From Ruegeria faecimaris (GTDB taxonomy: Bacteria > Pseudomonadota > Alphaproteobacteria > Rhodobacterales > Rhodobacteraceae): 64,000 nucleotides of DNA. The stretch lies in contig NZ_FXTE01000012.1 in NCBI RefSeq assembly GCF_900182615.1, forward strand, positions 44,183 to 108,182, read 5' to 3'. The notes beneath the pieces were generated by a model. That model did no database searches, had not been told where the DNA came from, and saw nothing but the letters and a program-made list of their open reading frames with translations. Made by a program: the position numbers and the translations under genes. Below, piece by piece: positions 36,655-45,399 of this stretch; position 1 is the stretch's first letter; every line of letters starts with the position of its first letter.

Positions 36655-37707
36655 TCATTTTGCGTCCTTCGGAGATCTGATGAGCCATGACAACAAAAGC
36701 GGTGCCAAAGCGAGGGCAAGCATGACCCGAAAGACATGATGCACACCGACAAAAGCCACGTCACGATCATAGCTCAGCGCGATAATTGACATTTCCGCCA
36801 GCCCGCCGGGCGCATAGGCAAGAACCAACGAAACCGGATCAACACCAACCCCTTGTGCGACCAGAAGCGCTGCGGTGAAGGCCGTGCCGATTTGAACGCC
36901 GACGACTATGAAGGCCGCGCCAAACGAAGCAGTCAGGCTCTTGAGCGGGGCACCTGCGAAACGCCCACCTACGTTGATTCCGATGAAAACCTGGATGACG
37001 ATTGTAATTGACCCTGGAACGTTGAAATCCGACGCCCCCGAGAGGTGCAGCGCCGCGCTGATCAGCATCGGCACAATCACGATGGGCGCGGGCAACCTTC
37101 GCCAGCCGCGCGCGAAGAGTCCCGCGAGAATGCAGATCACAATCCACAGCCAGTCCTGTCCCGTCAGGGTCGCAACATTCATCGATGCGTTGCCTGCGGC
37201 TGGTTCAATCGTCGCAATCTGGCTGATCAACACGGGGATGAACAGGATCGCAAGGGCAATCCGAAGCGCGTGTATAATTGCAACGCGGGTCTGATCTGCG
37301 CCCTCTCGGTCAGACAGCAACACCATCTCTGCAATGCCTCCGGGCATCGCGCAAAGGGCAGCGGTTGTCGCCTCAAACCGCAAGATCTTGCGCAGGAAAA
37401 GGAATCCTGCCGCAAACATCACCGCAAGAGACAGGATCAAACAAAGTAATGTCGGCCACCAGGTTCCAACGGATGAAATCAATTCACTGGTAAAAGCGGC
37501 CCCCAGCATCACGCCGATGGAGGCGCGTATGATATTGAGCAGCAAACTGGGGGTTTGAACTGGCAAACGGGCCAGCGAGGCCGCCGCCGTCGCCAACATA
37601 GACCCGATCATCCAGCCCAGAGGCAGGCCGGTGCGCGAAACCACCCATCCAGCGATGCTTGCAGCGGCTATCGTCGCAAAGAGAAAGCAATATGAGCTTT
37701 GTCGCAA
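36655..37707 (-). CDS. AbrB-family membrane protein
   Basis: This 350-residue inner-membrane protein has about ten hydrophobic segments in two similar halves (GLPLGWMIGSMLATAAASL early; ALCAMPGGIAEMVLLSDREG in the middle; LAYAPGGLAEMSIIALSYDRD late). The repeated MPGG(I/L)AEM motif marks the AbrB duplication family, once labelled ammonia monooxygenase or transcriptional regulator, whose function is poorly known. It starts 2 nt after the RraA-like gene and so ends the acid-sugar operon; a transport role for an intermediate is possible. Confidence 0.83.
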   Translation of the reverse strand: MRQSSYCFLFATIAAASIAGWVVSRTGLPLGWMIGSMLATAAASLARLPVQTPSLLLNIIRASIGVMLGAAFTSELISSVGTWWPTLLCLILSLAVMFAAGFLFLRKILRFEATTAALCAMPGGIAEMVLLSDREGADQTRVAIIHALRIALAILFIPVLISQIATIEPAAGNASMNVATLTGQDWLWIVICILAGLFARGWRRLPAPIVIVPMLISAALHLSGASDFNVPGSITIVIQVFIGINVGGRFAGAPLKSLTASFGAAFIVVGVQIGTAFTAALLVAQGVGVDPVSLVLAYAPGGLAEMSIIALSYDRDVAFVGVHHVFRVMLALALAPLLLSWLIRSPKDAK

Positions 37708-37709
37708 AA

Positions 37710-38183
37710 TCAGACCAGTTGCTCTTTGCTGAGCAACACCCCGTCCGCATCACCATAAACCCAATCGTTCGGCTCAAACGTGACGCCACCAAATCCAATC
37801 TTTTGACCAACTTTGCCCCAGCCTTCTTTTGCGCTTTTTACCGGGCTTGTCCCAAGCGCAAATACCAGCGTATCCATCTGGTCAATCTCGATACTGTCAC
37901 GTATCGCTGCATTCAAAATCAGACCGGTCCAGCCATTCTTGATTGCCAACCCGGCCAGAATGTCGCCCAGAATTGCAATACGGGTGGACGCGCCTCCATC
38001 GACAACCAGCACGCGCCCCTCACCCGGAGTTTCCAGCTGAGCGCGCACTTCAGTATTGTCCTCGAAACACTTCACCGTCTGCACCTGAGCCGCAAAATTG
38101 GTGCGGGTCCCGAAACGGCGAAAAGGCAGATGCACTAATGCAAGGTCGTTCGCATGGTTATCAATCAGATCAGCGGTTTTCAT
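37710..38183 (-). CDS. RraA-family protein
   Basis: This 157-residue protein belongs to the RraA fold, which includes RNase E regulators and class II aldolases or oxaloacetate decarboxylases. GRVLVVDGGASTRIAILGDI and GLILNAAIRDSIEI are the family marks, with the Arg-Asp pair used by the aldolases. In this operon a metabolic lyase role is as likely as RNase E regulation. It lies 7 nt after the OtnC-like gene. Confidence 0.85.
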   Translation of the reverse strand: MKTADLIDNHANDLALVHLPFRRFGTRTNFAAQVQTVKCFEDNTEVRAQLETPGEGRVLVVDGGASTRIAILGDILAGLAIKNGWTGLILNAAIRDSIEIDQMDTLVFALGTSPVKSAKEGWGKVGQKIGFGGVTFEPNDWVYGDADGVLLSKEQLV

Positions 38184-38190
38184 ATCGGCC

Positions 38191-38829
38191 TCACATATTT
38201 GAGTAAGTTGCTCTTAGGTCGGCCACGTCGGCCTCGCTCAAAAAGCGCGTCTTTCGACCGCGCAACGCCACAAGAAGCTTGGCGGTTTCTTCCAGCTCTT
38301 CTGCTGCGCACACTGCAGAGAACAGATCTTTGGCCGACACCACAGGGCCGTGGTTGGCGAGCAGAACAGCGCTGTAGGCACCCTTCAGATCGCGGATCAG
38401 ATCACCTGATTTCGGATCGCCCGGCTTGACATAGGGCACTAATTTCACCGTGCCGACCCGCATCACAACATAGGGTGTCAGCGGTGGGATGCAGTCATCA
38501 GGATTGGTGTCTTCCAAACAAGATAGCGCGGTCGCCCAAGTCGAATGAAGGTGCACCACGGCACCAGCCTGCTGGCGGGTTTCATAAAAGGCCTGATGCA
38601 AAAAGACCTCTTTGGTAGGCCGGTCGCCTGCGACATGGTTGCCCTCTAGGTCGATCTTGCTGATCCGGTCGAGGTCAATCGCGCCCAAGGTGGAGTTAGT
38701 CGGAGTCATCAGGATGCCATCAGGCAGACGGGCCGAAACATTGCCTGCCGTGCCGACAGAGAAGCCCCGGTTGAACAGCGACGCACAAAGGTCCGACATC
38801 TGTTGGCGGAGTTCTGCTTCGGTGTTCAC
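38191..38829 (-). CDS. Class II aldolase/adducin, OtnC-like decarboxylase
   Basis: This 212-residue protein has the metal-binding fold of fuculose-phosphate aldolase. GTAGNVSARLPDGILMTPT binds phosphate, HLHSTWATAL and LANHGPV supply metal His residues. Next to an OtnK-type kinase, the best assignment is 3-oxo-tetronate-4-phosphate decarboxylase, which yields dihydroxyacetone phosphate and CO2. The start overlaps the kinase gene by 4 nt. Confidence 0.82.
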   Translation of the reverse strand: MNTEAELRQQMSDLCASLFNRGFSVGTAGNVSARLPDGILMTPTNSTLGAIDLDRISKIDLEGNHVAGDRPTKEVFLHQAFYETRQQAGAVVHLHSTWATALSCLEDTNPDDCIPPLTPYVVMRVGTVKLVPYVKPGDPKSGDLIRDLKGAYSAVLLANHGPVVSAKDLFSAVCAAEELEETAKLLVALRGRKTRFLSEADVADLRATYSNM

Positions 38830-40103
38830 TTTTGCCCCTCCATCATGCGCAGTGCTTTGGTGAAAAAATCGGGCGCGCCAAAATTGCCTGATTTCAGCGC
38901 AAGCGAGATCGGTTGATCGTCGCCCAAGGTCAGAACCGGAACACCCGGATCGATCTCTGCGCCGATGCGCATCGCGGGTGCGCCTAGTTCGTCGGCTACG
39001 GCCTGCGCCACTGCTCCAGAAGTTTCGCCTCCTGCAACCACGATTCGGCGATACCCGCGCTGCACCAGTGCACGTGCCGTATCGGCAAACAGATCGTCCA
39101 GTTTCGTAGCTACGGCCTCGCGACCAAACTTGGTCTGGATATCTTTCACCTCTTTGGGTGTGCCAGAGGAATAGATCAGAGGAGCGTTTCCCGTATTGTC
39201 GACGATGAAGGTCAACAGGTCATCCTTGGTGATAGTATCGTTCATGACACCGGGCACGTCGATGGCAAAGGTCGGATGAGACTTCTGGTGTTCGGCCAGC
39301 TGGCCTCGCGTGGCCCCAGAACAAGAGCCCGCCAGAATGGCTTCGGGTCCTGATGTACCCTCGGCAGTCGGCGCGTTGGGTTCGGCCATCCCGTTGCGAA
39401 TGAAGTTGCGCGGCAAGCCCAATGCAATGCCGGAGCCGCCCGTTACCAAAGATGCCCCCTGAAGCGCTTCGGCTAAGATCAGAAGATGCTGATCCGTCAC
39501 GGCATCGGCCACGAGAAATTTTTCAGATGCGCCAACAATTGCGGCCCGCACCTGCTCAGACCCCATCGATACAGTTGAAAGTGGCACGTGCCCGACCGAA
39601 TTTTTGGTTTGCTGACGCAACCAGCGACGTAAGTCAGGATCGGTCATTGGGGTCAACGGGTGGTTCTGCATCCCGCTTTCGCTCAGCAACACGTCGCCCA
39701 CGAAGAGGTGCCCCTGGTAGACCGTGCGTCCGGTTGCCGGAAAGGCCGGACAGACGACAACTCTCTGCGCATCCAGCGCAGCGCTCAAGGCGTCGGCAAC
39801 CGGGCCTATATTGCCCTTGGGCGTAGAATCGAAGGTGGAGCAGTACTTAAAAAGGATTTGTTTACAGCCCTGATCCAATAGCCAGCCAAGCGCCTCGAGG
39901 CTTTCGCTTACTGCATCTTCTACCGCATTCGAGCGCGACTTCAAGCTGACAATCCCGGCGTCGATATCCGATGCTGCGGCCCCCGTCGGCACACCAGGAT
40001 ATTGGGCGGTACGTAGCCCACCTTCAGCGTCAACGCCCTTGGCCAGCGTGTTGGCGACATCGCTGCCACCCGTGAAATCATCCGCGATAACGCCGATCAA
40101 CAT
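38826..40103 (-). CDS. Four-carbon acid-sugar kinase (DUF1537, OtnK-like)
   Basis: This 425-residue kinase matches the DUF1537 family. The N-terminal IGVIADDFTGGSDVANTL binds the sugar acid, FKYCSTFDSTPKGNIGPV is the family hallmark, and the C-terminal GGETSGAVAQAV lies in the nucleotide domain. Known members phosphorylate 3-oxo-tetronate, D-threonate or D-erythronate derivatives. With the adjacent OtnC-like aldolase the OtnK activity is most likely. It starts 11 nt after the racemase-like gene. Confidence 0.85.
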   Translation of the reverse strand: MLIGVIADDFTGGSDVANTLAKGVDAEGGLRTAQYPGVPTGAAASDIDAGIVSLKSRSNAVEDAVSESLEALGWLLDQGCKQILFKYCSTFDSTPKGNIGPVADALSAALDAQRVVVCPAFPATGRTVYQGHLFVGDVLLSESGMQNHPLTPMTDPDLRRWLRQQTKNSVGHVPLSTVSMGSEQVRAAIVGASEKFLVADAVTDQHLLILAEALQGASLVTGGSGIALGLPRNFIRNGMAEPNAPTAEGTSGPEAILAGSCSGATRGQLAEHQKSHPTFAIDVPGVMNDTITKDDLLTFIVDNTGNAPLIYSSGTPKEVKDIQTKFGREAVATKLDDLFADTARALVQRGYRRIVVAGGETSGAVAQAVADELGAPAMRIGAEIDPGVPVLTLGDDQPISLALKSGNFGAPDFFTKALRMMEGQK

Positions 40104-40114
40104 GGCTGAACCTC

Positions 40115-40780
40115 TTATTTCTGTTCGATCCGGCGGCGGATTTCTTCAATCGCAGCCTCCGGGCTGGTCAATACTGGAATATCCGTGCGAGCACGCACCG
40201 CATCCACGGCACCAGCCATGGAAAACTGGGCCAGCAGAATGACATCGGCGTCTTCAACTGTGGCGGCAGTGTCGGCAATCAAACGATTATGGGCACCATC
40301 ATCGCCTGCTTTCTTTGCATCAAGCGCACCATCGCAGAAAATCGACGAGATCTGCGCAGTGCTGCCCTTTTCGCGGGCCGCCTCGCGGAATTCATCCTCC
40401 ATCCCACCGGCGGCTGGTGGGAAGGTATAGAGCATCACAACACAGTCCCCGTAGGAAAACGCCGTATCGAACATAGCTTCGTTGGGTTTCATGACAGGGA
40501 TGTTAGATTCAAAGTCTGCTCGCTCGATGGCCGAGCCAAATGCCGAACAGGTAAACAAAACTCCGTCTGCTCCAGCTGCTTCTGCATAACGCGACAAATC
40601 GACGATCCGGCGAACGAGATCACCTGACAACTCGGCCGATTTCGCCCGATCAACAGACAACCCCTCTTCGAGTATCGAAATTGTCTCAGCTTCGGGCCAC
40701 AGCTTCGCCGCCGCTTCTTCGATCGGGTCTATTGCCACTTTCGTGGCGTGTATCAGGGCAACTCGAGGATGGTCAGCCAT
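40115..40780 (-). CDS. Aspartate/glutamate (hydantoin) racemase-like protein
   Basis: This 221-residue protein has the racemase fold: VALIHATKVAIDPIEEA at the start, a first active-site Cys in VLFTCSAFGSAI near residue 79, and the second half-site as ILLAQFSMAGA. The usual second catalytic Cys is absent from that half-site, so a two-base racemisation looks impossible. It may use one acid/base for another reaction, such as isomerisation or decarboxylation of a sugar acid. It lies within the acid-sugar operon. Confidence 0.78.
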   Translation of the reverse strand: MADHPRVALIHATKVAIDPIEEAAAKLWPEAETISILEEGLSVDRAKSAELSGDLVRRIVDLSRYAEAAGADGVLFTCSAFGSAIERADFESNIPVMKPNEAMFDTAFSYGDCVVMLYTFPPAAGGMEDEFREAAREKGSTAQISSIFCDGALDAKKAGDDGAHNRLIADTAATVEDADVILLAQFSMAGAVDAVRARTDIPVLTSPEAAIEEIRRRIEQK

Positions 40781-40863
40781 TGGATTTCTCTTGATAACTC
40801 GGCGACGCTGTAAGAGTGCAGCGCCGCCGGTAAATGCGGACGATTTGCCCGCAGGGAGGAACT

Positions 40864-41949
40864 CTAGGCAGCGATGCTTTCTCTCGCCACCGTCTCGGCG
40901 ACAAGGGAGCCGAAAGAATCACAGTTAACGGAACCACCCAAATCGCGCGTTCGCTTCGCTGGATCATCAATCACTGTATCAACCGCCTCTGCAATCGCGT
41001 TACCAGCATCCATCAACTTCTGGATGCCGCGCTGTTCACCCAGCCAGGTCAGCATCATGGCAGCTGACAAGATCAAAGATGTCGGGTTGGCCACGTTCTG
41101 TCCCTGGATATCTGGTGCCGATCCGTGTTGTGCCTGGGCGCAGCACAGTCCAGTTTCTGCATTGGCATTGATCGACCCGGCAAGACCGAGGGATCCAGAC
41201 AGTTCCGACGCCAGATCCGACAAGATATCGCCGTAGAAGTTGGTAGCGACCACAACGTCATACACTTCTGGTTTGCGCACCAGTAAAGCGGCGAAGGCGT
41301 CGACGATCAACTCCTCGGTTTCGACCTCTGGGAAGTCTTTTGCCACCTCGCGGAAGCAATCCAAGAACAGCCCGTCGGTCATCAGAAAAGAGTTCGCCTT
41401 GTGGATGGCAGCGATTTTCTTGTTGCGCTGCATCGCCAGTTTGAAGCCTTCGCGACAGATACGCATAGAGCCATGTCGTGTGATCTTGCGCACCGACAAC
41501 GCCATGTCGGGATCGGGCATCATCTCACCAACGCCTCTAAACATGTTGCGATCGGGGTAGAATCCCTCGGTCGCCTCACGCATAATAACCAAATCCATAC
41601 CGGGTGCTTTGTTCGGGATGAAGCTTCGGGTGCGTGCAGGGCGCACGTTTGCATAGAGGTCAAGGCCAATGCGGAAACCAGCAGAAACGTTGCGACCTCC
41701 TTCGGCCAAGGGTGGGTAGTCCATGTGGGACTGAGTGCCCAGGATCACGCCGTCGAATTCCGTGCGTGCCCGGTCCAACACGCTTTCTTGCAAGGTGATA
41801 CCGTGCTTTTTCAGACTGTCGAAGCCTGAGATCGCTTCCTCAAAAGTCAGCCCTAAATCAAAGCGATTGTTTGCAGCTTCGACAACCTCAAGGGTCGCTG
41901 CCATGATTTCCGGCCCAATACCATCGCAAGGCAGTGTCATAATACGCAT
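40864..41949 (-). CDS. Isocitrate/isopropylmalate dehydrogenase family enzyme (tartrate-dehydrogenase-like)
   Basis: This 361-residue protein is a beta-decarboxylating or hydroxy-acid dehydrogenase. MTLPCDGIGPEIMAATLEVV opens the chain, VIMREATEGFY lies near residue 125, and IVDAFAALLVRKPEVYDVVVATNFYGDI carries the metal Asp residues. Active-site loops differ from true LeuB, so the substrate is probably another hydroxy acid. Its place between the Tct transporter and the kinase suggests it produces the 3-oxo acid used by the OtnK/OtnC pair. Confidence 0.85.
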   Translation of the reverse strand: MRIMTLPCDGIGPEIMAATLEVVEAANNRFDLGLTFEEAISGFDSLKKHGITLQESVLDRARTEFDGVILGTQSHMDYPPLAEGGRNVSAGFRIGLDLYANVRPARTRSFIPNKAPGMDLVIMREATEGFYPDRNMFRGVGEMMPDPDMALSVRKITRHGSMRICREGFKLAMQRNKKIAAIHKANSFLMTDGLFLDCFREVAKDFPEVETEELIVDAFAALLVRKPEVYDVVVATNFYGDILSDLASELSGSLGLAGSINANAETGLCCAQAQHGSAPDIQGQNVANPTSLILSAAMMLTWLGEQRGIQKLMDAGNAIAEAVDTVIDDPAKRTRDLGGSVNCDSFGSLVAETVARESIAA

Positions 41950-42000
41950 ATCAGTCTCCTATGATTGGCCAGTTAGCCAAATTCTTTGGGGGGCGCCGGC

Positions 42001-43542
42001 TTAGTCGCCGACGAATTCTTCTTCGTTGCGGGCGGCTTCCATACGCTTCTTCATTCTGCGACCCATCAGCATGGGCAGAACGAAGCCAGCAATTGCGATA
42101 AGCCACAGGATGATCGCCAGAGGGCTGCCAACAAGGATGAACCAGTCACCATCGGAGATTGTCATGGCGCGGCGCAGGTTCACTTCCATCTGGTTGCCCA
42201 AAAGGATGCCGAGGATCACCGGCACCAACGACACGTCCAGCTTGCGCAAAACCCAACCAGCGACACCGAAGCCAACCATCAACATCACATCAAATGTCGA
42301 GCCTGTGATCGAATAGATGCCCACGAAGGAAATCATCGCGACGATCGGCATCAGGATCCGGGTCGGAACCATCAATACTCGGGTAAAGATGCCAACCAGC
42401 GGGATGTTCATCGCCAGCAGAATGAAGTTGGCGAGGAACAGCGATGCGATTAGGCCCCAGACAATGTCCGGGCTTTTCTGGAACAAAAGCGGACCCGGTG
42501 TAATGTTCAACTGTAGCAGTACTGCGAGCAAAACCGCTGTGGTTCCCGACCCCGGTACACCTAATGCCAACATCGGTACAAGCGCGCCACCGGAGGCAGC
42601 ATTGTTGCCAGCTTCAGGTGCCGCAACGCCCCTTGGATCACCTTTGCCAAAGGTTTTGCCGTCACGGTCAACTGCTTGCTTTTCTAGCGAGTAAGCCAGA
42701 AACGAGCCCAGCGATGCGCCTGCTCCCGGCAGAACGCCCGAGAAAAAACCCAGACCCGTGCCGCGTGCCATCGAGGGGATGCAGCGCTTGATCATTCCGA
42801 AATCGGGCATGATGCGGCCAACCTTGGTCACTCCGGCCGAGCCAACGGCACCACCGCGATGATGTTCAAGGAAAATGAACACTTCACTCAGCGCGAACAG
42901 GCCGACGATTGCGATCAGGAAGTCGATACCATCGTAGAGATGAATGTGGTCGAACGTGAAACGTTGGGAGCCAGTTTGGCTGTCACTGCCGATCATAGCA
43001 ATGCCAAGACCAAGCGCTGCTGCAAAGGCTGACTTCGCTTGGTTCGTCGATGAGATCCCACCAAGCGTTGCGAAGGCAACAGTGAACAACACAAAATACT
43101 CCGCGGGACCGAACAACAGCGCAATCTTAACCAGCTGGGGAGCCAGAATGACCAGACCGCAAGTTGCCACGAATGCGCCAACAAATGACGCAACGCCCGA
43201 CAAAGACAGCGCCTCGCCTGCCTTGCCCTGCTGAGCCATTGGATAGCCATCCAAACAGGTCATCATGGCCGGTTCATCGCCGGGGATATTCAAGAGGATC
43301 GAAGAGATACGACCGCCATACATTGCGCCGTAGTAAACACTGACAAGCAAGATCAGCGACCCCGTCGGGTCCAGACCCAGTGAGAACGCGATCGGAATCA
43401 AGATCGCGACACCATTTGCTGGGCCAAGACCCGGCAGCGCACCCATCAGCGTCCCCAGAAAACACCCGACAACCGCCAGTAGGAGGTTTTGCGGGGTGAG
43501 TGCGATTGCAAAACCATCACCAAGAAGAGAAAGGATTTCCAT
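42001..43542 (-). CDS. tctA: Tripartite tricarboxylate transporter, large permease
   Basis: This 513-residue inner-membrane protein has about 10-12 hydrophobic segments. The TctA repeats are visible as LMGALPGLGPANGVAILIPIA and later GFFSGVLPGAGASLGSFLAY, with YYGAMYGGRISSILLNIPG between them. It forms the translocation channel with TctB and takes its substrate from the periplasmic TctC. The gene follows tctB by 12 nt. Confidence 0.94.
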   Translation of the reverse strand: MEILSLLGDGFAIALTPQNLLLAVVGCFLGTLMGALPGLGPANGVAILIPIAFSLGLDPTGSLILLVSVYYGAMYGGRISSILLNIPGDEPAMMTCLDGYPMAQQGKAGEALSLSGVASFVGAFVATCGLVILAPQLVKIALLFGPAEYFVLFTVAFATLGGISSTNQAKSAFAAALGLGIAMIGSDSQTGSQRFTFDHIHLYDGIDFLIAIVGLFALSEVFIFLEHHRGGAVGSAGVTKVGRIMPDFGMIKRCIPSMARGTGLGFFSGVLPGAGASLGSFLAYSLEKQAVDRDGKTFGKGDPRGVAAPEAGNNAASGGALVPMLALGVPGSGTTAVLLAVLLQLNITPGPLLFQKSPDIVWGLIASLFLANFILLAMNIPLVGIFTRVLMVPTRILMPIVAMISFVGIYSITGSTFDVMLMVGFGVAGWVLRKLDVSLVPVILGILLGNQMEVNLRRAMTISDGDWFILVGSPLAIILWLIAIAGFVLPMLMGRRMKKRMEAARNEEEFVGD

Positions 43543-43554
43543 GCCTAGTGCTCC

Positions 43555-43986
43555 TCAGAAACCAAGTGGACCTTTGGCCAAGGCAAGGCCGAGGATCAGG
43601 TGGAAAACGACATAGATACTTACCGATGTGCCGACGCCTGTGACGAGGGACCAAAGGGGTTGCGTCCCTAAGCGCCATGTCAAGTAAGCGGTTGCAAATA
43701 CAGTAGAAATCAAGAAGCCAAATTCGGGAAGCGCCCAGCTGTAAATGAGCATGACAACAGCGGCGAAGACGATTTCAGCGAACTCGCGCATATGCGGCCA
43801 TTCCGGTTCGTCATCGGGACGTAAAATGAAATAGAGCGAGCAGATGGCCACGATAGTGCCAACGATGTAAGGAAAAGCACGGGGCCCAACCACATCAACC
43901 ATAAAGCTGTCTTTGATTGTTGATGCAGCCCAGATGTAAAAGATGGCCAAAGCCAAGCCGAAGCCGCCAAAAATGCGGTCACTCAT
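43555..43986 (-). CDS. tctB: Tripartite tricarboxylate transporter, small permease
   Basis: This 143-residue inner-membrane protein has four hydrophobic segments and the family start RIFGGFGLALAIFYIW. It is the small membrane subunit of the TctABC importer. It is separated from tctC by 63 nt that contain a strong hairpin. Confidence 0.9.
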   Translation of the reverse strand: MSDRIFGGFGLALAIFYIWAASTIKDSFMVDVVGPRAFPYIVGTIVAICSLYFILRPDDEPEWPHMREFAEIVFAAVVMLIYSWALPEFGFLISTVFATAYLTWRLGTQPLWSLVTGVGTSVSIYVVFHLILGLALAKGPLGF

Positions 43987-44013
43987 GTTTCCCTCCCAAG
44001 AATTAAGTGAAGT

Positions 44014-44041
44014 GGGCTGACCCGATGCAGCGGGTCAGCCC
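44014..44041 (-). promoter_or_regulatory. Intercistronic hairpin between tctC and tctB
   Basis: GGGCTGACCCG (44014-44024) pairs perfectly with CGGGTCAGCCC (44031-44041) around a 6-base loop. No T-run follows on the minus strand, so it is not a complete terminator. Its place just after the binding-protein stop codon fits a role in partial termination or 3' protection of the tctC message, giving more binding protein than permease. Confidence 0.75.
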
Positions 44042-44049
44042 TGATGGCA

Positions 44050-45036
44050 TTAGTCGATGATGCCAATCTCTTTCGACAGCTTGGTTACATCTGCGATGCT
44101 ACCAGCTACGAAGTTGTGCATGTCGTCGCCAAAGTTGTTGAACGGCGCGATTGCGGCGGCTTCGAGGGTCTCTTGGAAGCCCGGGTCAGCAACCATGGTC
44201 TGGATCGCATTTGACCAGAACTCTTTCGCTTCGTCCGAGGCACCTGCAGGCATGTAAAGTCCGCGCCAGTTTGCACCTACGACATCATAGCCCAGTTCCT
44301 TTGCAGTCGGGATGTCTGGGTAGTTGGCCAAACGCTCTGGCGCCATGATGCCGATGATACGAATGTCACCCGACTCTAGGAAGCCCAGCATCTCAGAGAA
44401 ATCGCCCGACAGAGCTTCTGTCGCACCTGAAAGCAACCCGGTCATTGCTTCACCGCCACCATCAAACGAGACGTACTTCAGTTGCGTAACGTCTTCCATG
44501 CCAGCTTCCTGAGCAACGAGCATCGGTTTAATGTGGTCAAAACTGCCGACAGAAGAGCCGCCAGCAATACCAACAGAACGCGGATCTTCAAGGATCGCGT
44601 CCATCATGTCGCTGAGGTCTTGAAATGGTGAGTCTGCACGCACTGCGATGGCACCGTACTCAGCACCGAAGGTCGCGAGGAAGTGCACATCGTCTTGCAC
44701 GGCCCCCTCATAAATGCCCTGCGCGATACGTGCGCTAGTGGACATTGATGCAGCTACGATCAGATTGTTGTCTTCGTTGCGCTCTTTGGTGACGTGCGCG
44801 AAGGCAACACCGCCGCCGCCGCCGGACATATTGGTGACTTGCATCGAGTCTTCGATGACACCCAGATCAAACAGATATTTAGCAGTCGTACGGCAGATGA
44901 AATCCCAACCGCCGCCCGGATTAGAAGGTGCGATGCATTGCGGGCTTTCAGCTTTGAATTCAGCCGATGCTGTGCCCACACCGGCCAGCAAGGCAACGGT
45001 TGCGAACGCGCTTGCACGAGTAAGTTTCATGAACAC
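44050..45036 (-). CDS. tctC: Tripartite tricarboxylate transporter, periplasmic binding protein
   Basis: This is a protein of about 328 residues with signal peptide KLTRASAFATVALLAGVGTASA. The family stretches are SNPGGGWDFICRTTAKYL near residue 40, GSFDHIKP and SFDGGGEAMTGLLSGATEAL. I place the start at GTG 45036, which has GGAGG at ideal spacing; the ATG two codons later (45030) is too far from that site. Substrate is a small carboxylate; the operon suggests a four-carbon sugar acid. It is the first gene of the operon and divergent from the GntR regulator. Confidence 0.92.
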   Translation of the reverse strand: MFMKLTRASAFATVALLAGVGTASAEFKAESPQCIAPSNPGGGWDFICRTTAKYLFDLGVIEDSMQVTNMSGGGGGVAFAHVTKERNEDNNLIVAASMSTSARIAQGIYEGAVQDDVHFLATFGAEYGAIAVRADSPFQDLSDMMDAILEDPRSVGIAGGSSVGSFDHIKPMLVAQEAGMEDVTQLKYVSFDGGGEAMTGLLSGATEALSGDFSEMLGFLESGDIRIIGIMAPERLANYPDIPTAKELGYDVVGANWRGLYMPAGASDEAKEFWSNAIQTMVADPGFQETLEAAAIAPFNNFGDDMHNFVAGSIADVTKLSKEIGIID

Positions 45037-45399
45037 GAGTAATTCCTCCCATTTGTTCGTTGTTCGATAGCGCGATTCTCGCACTAGCGTCAGTGATTGC
45101 ACATTAAGGCACCAAAAGCCAATCCTACTTTGCTTTTATACAGGCAAAAATCCACTTCTGGATGAGCGTCAAGCTAAGCTCAGATGACGACCTGACGCAT
45201 AACATGCTGTTAAATTGTGCTTTTTACCGCAACCTCGAAGTTTCTGAACCCTACTTGCTTTTTTGCCGCACCACCAAAAACCAATAATTACCACGCGGGA
45301 TCTGAAAAAAGATGTAGACGAAAATGCAATTTTTTGCTTTTTATTCGCTATAAAGCCAGAATCTTGGAGCGCACTCTTGGCGTGAATCCAATCTGGGAA
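45037..45399. promoter_or_regulatory. Divergent control region between tctC and gntR-type gene
   Basis: This 363-bp AT-rich gap separates the transport/catabolic operon from its presumed regulator and must contain both promoters. I could not pick out a convincing inverted repeat for GntR binding by eye. The frame of the regulator is open through much of it but without homology. Confidence 0.45.
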
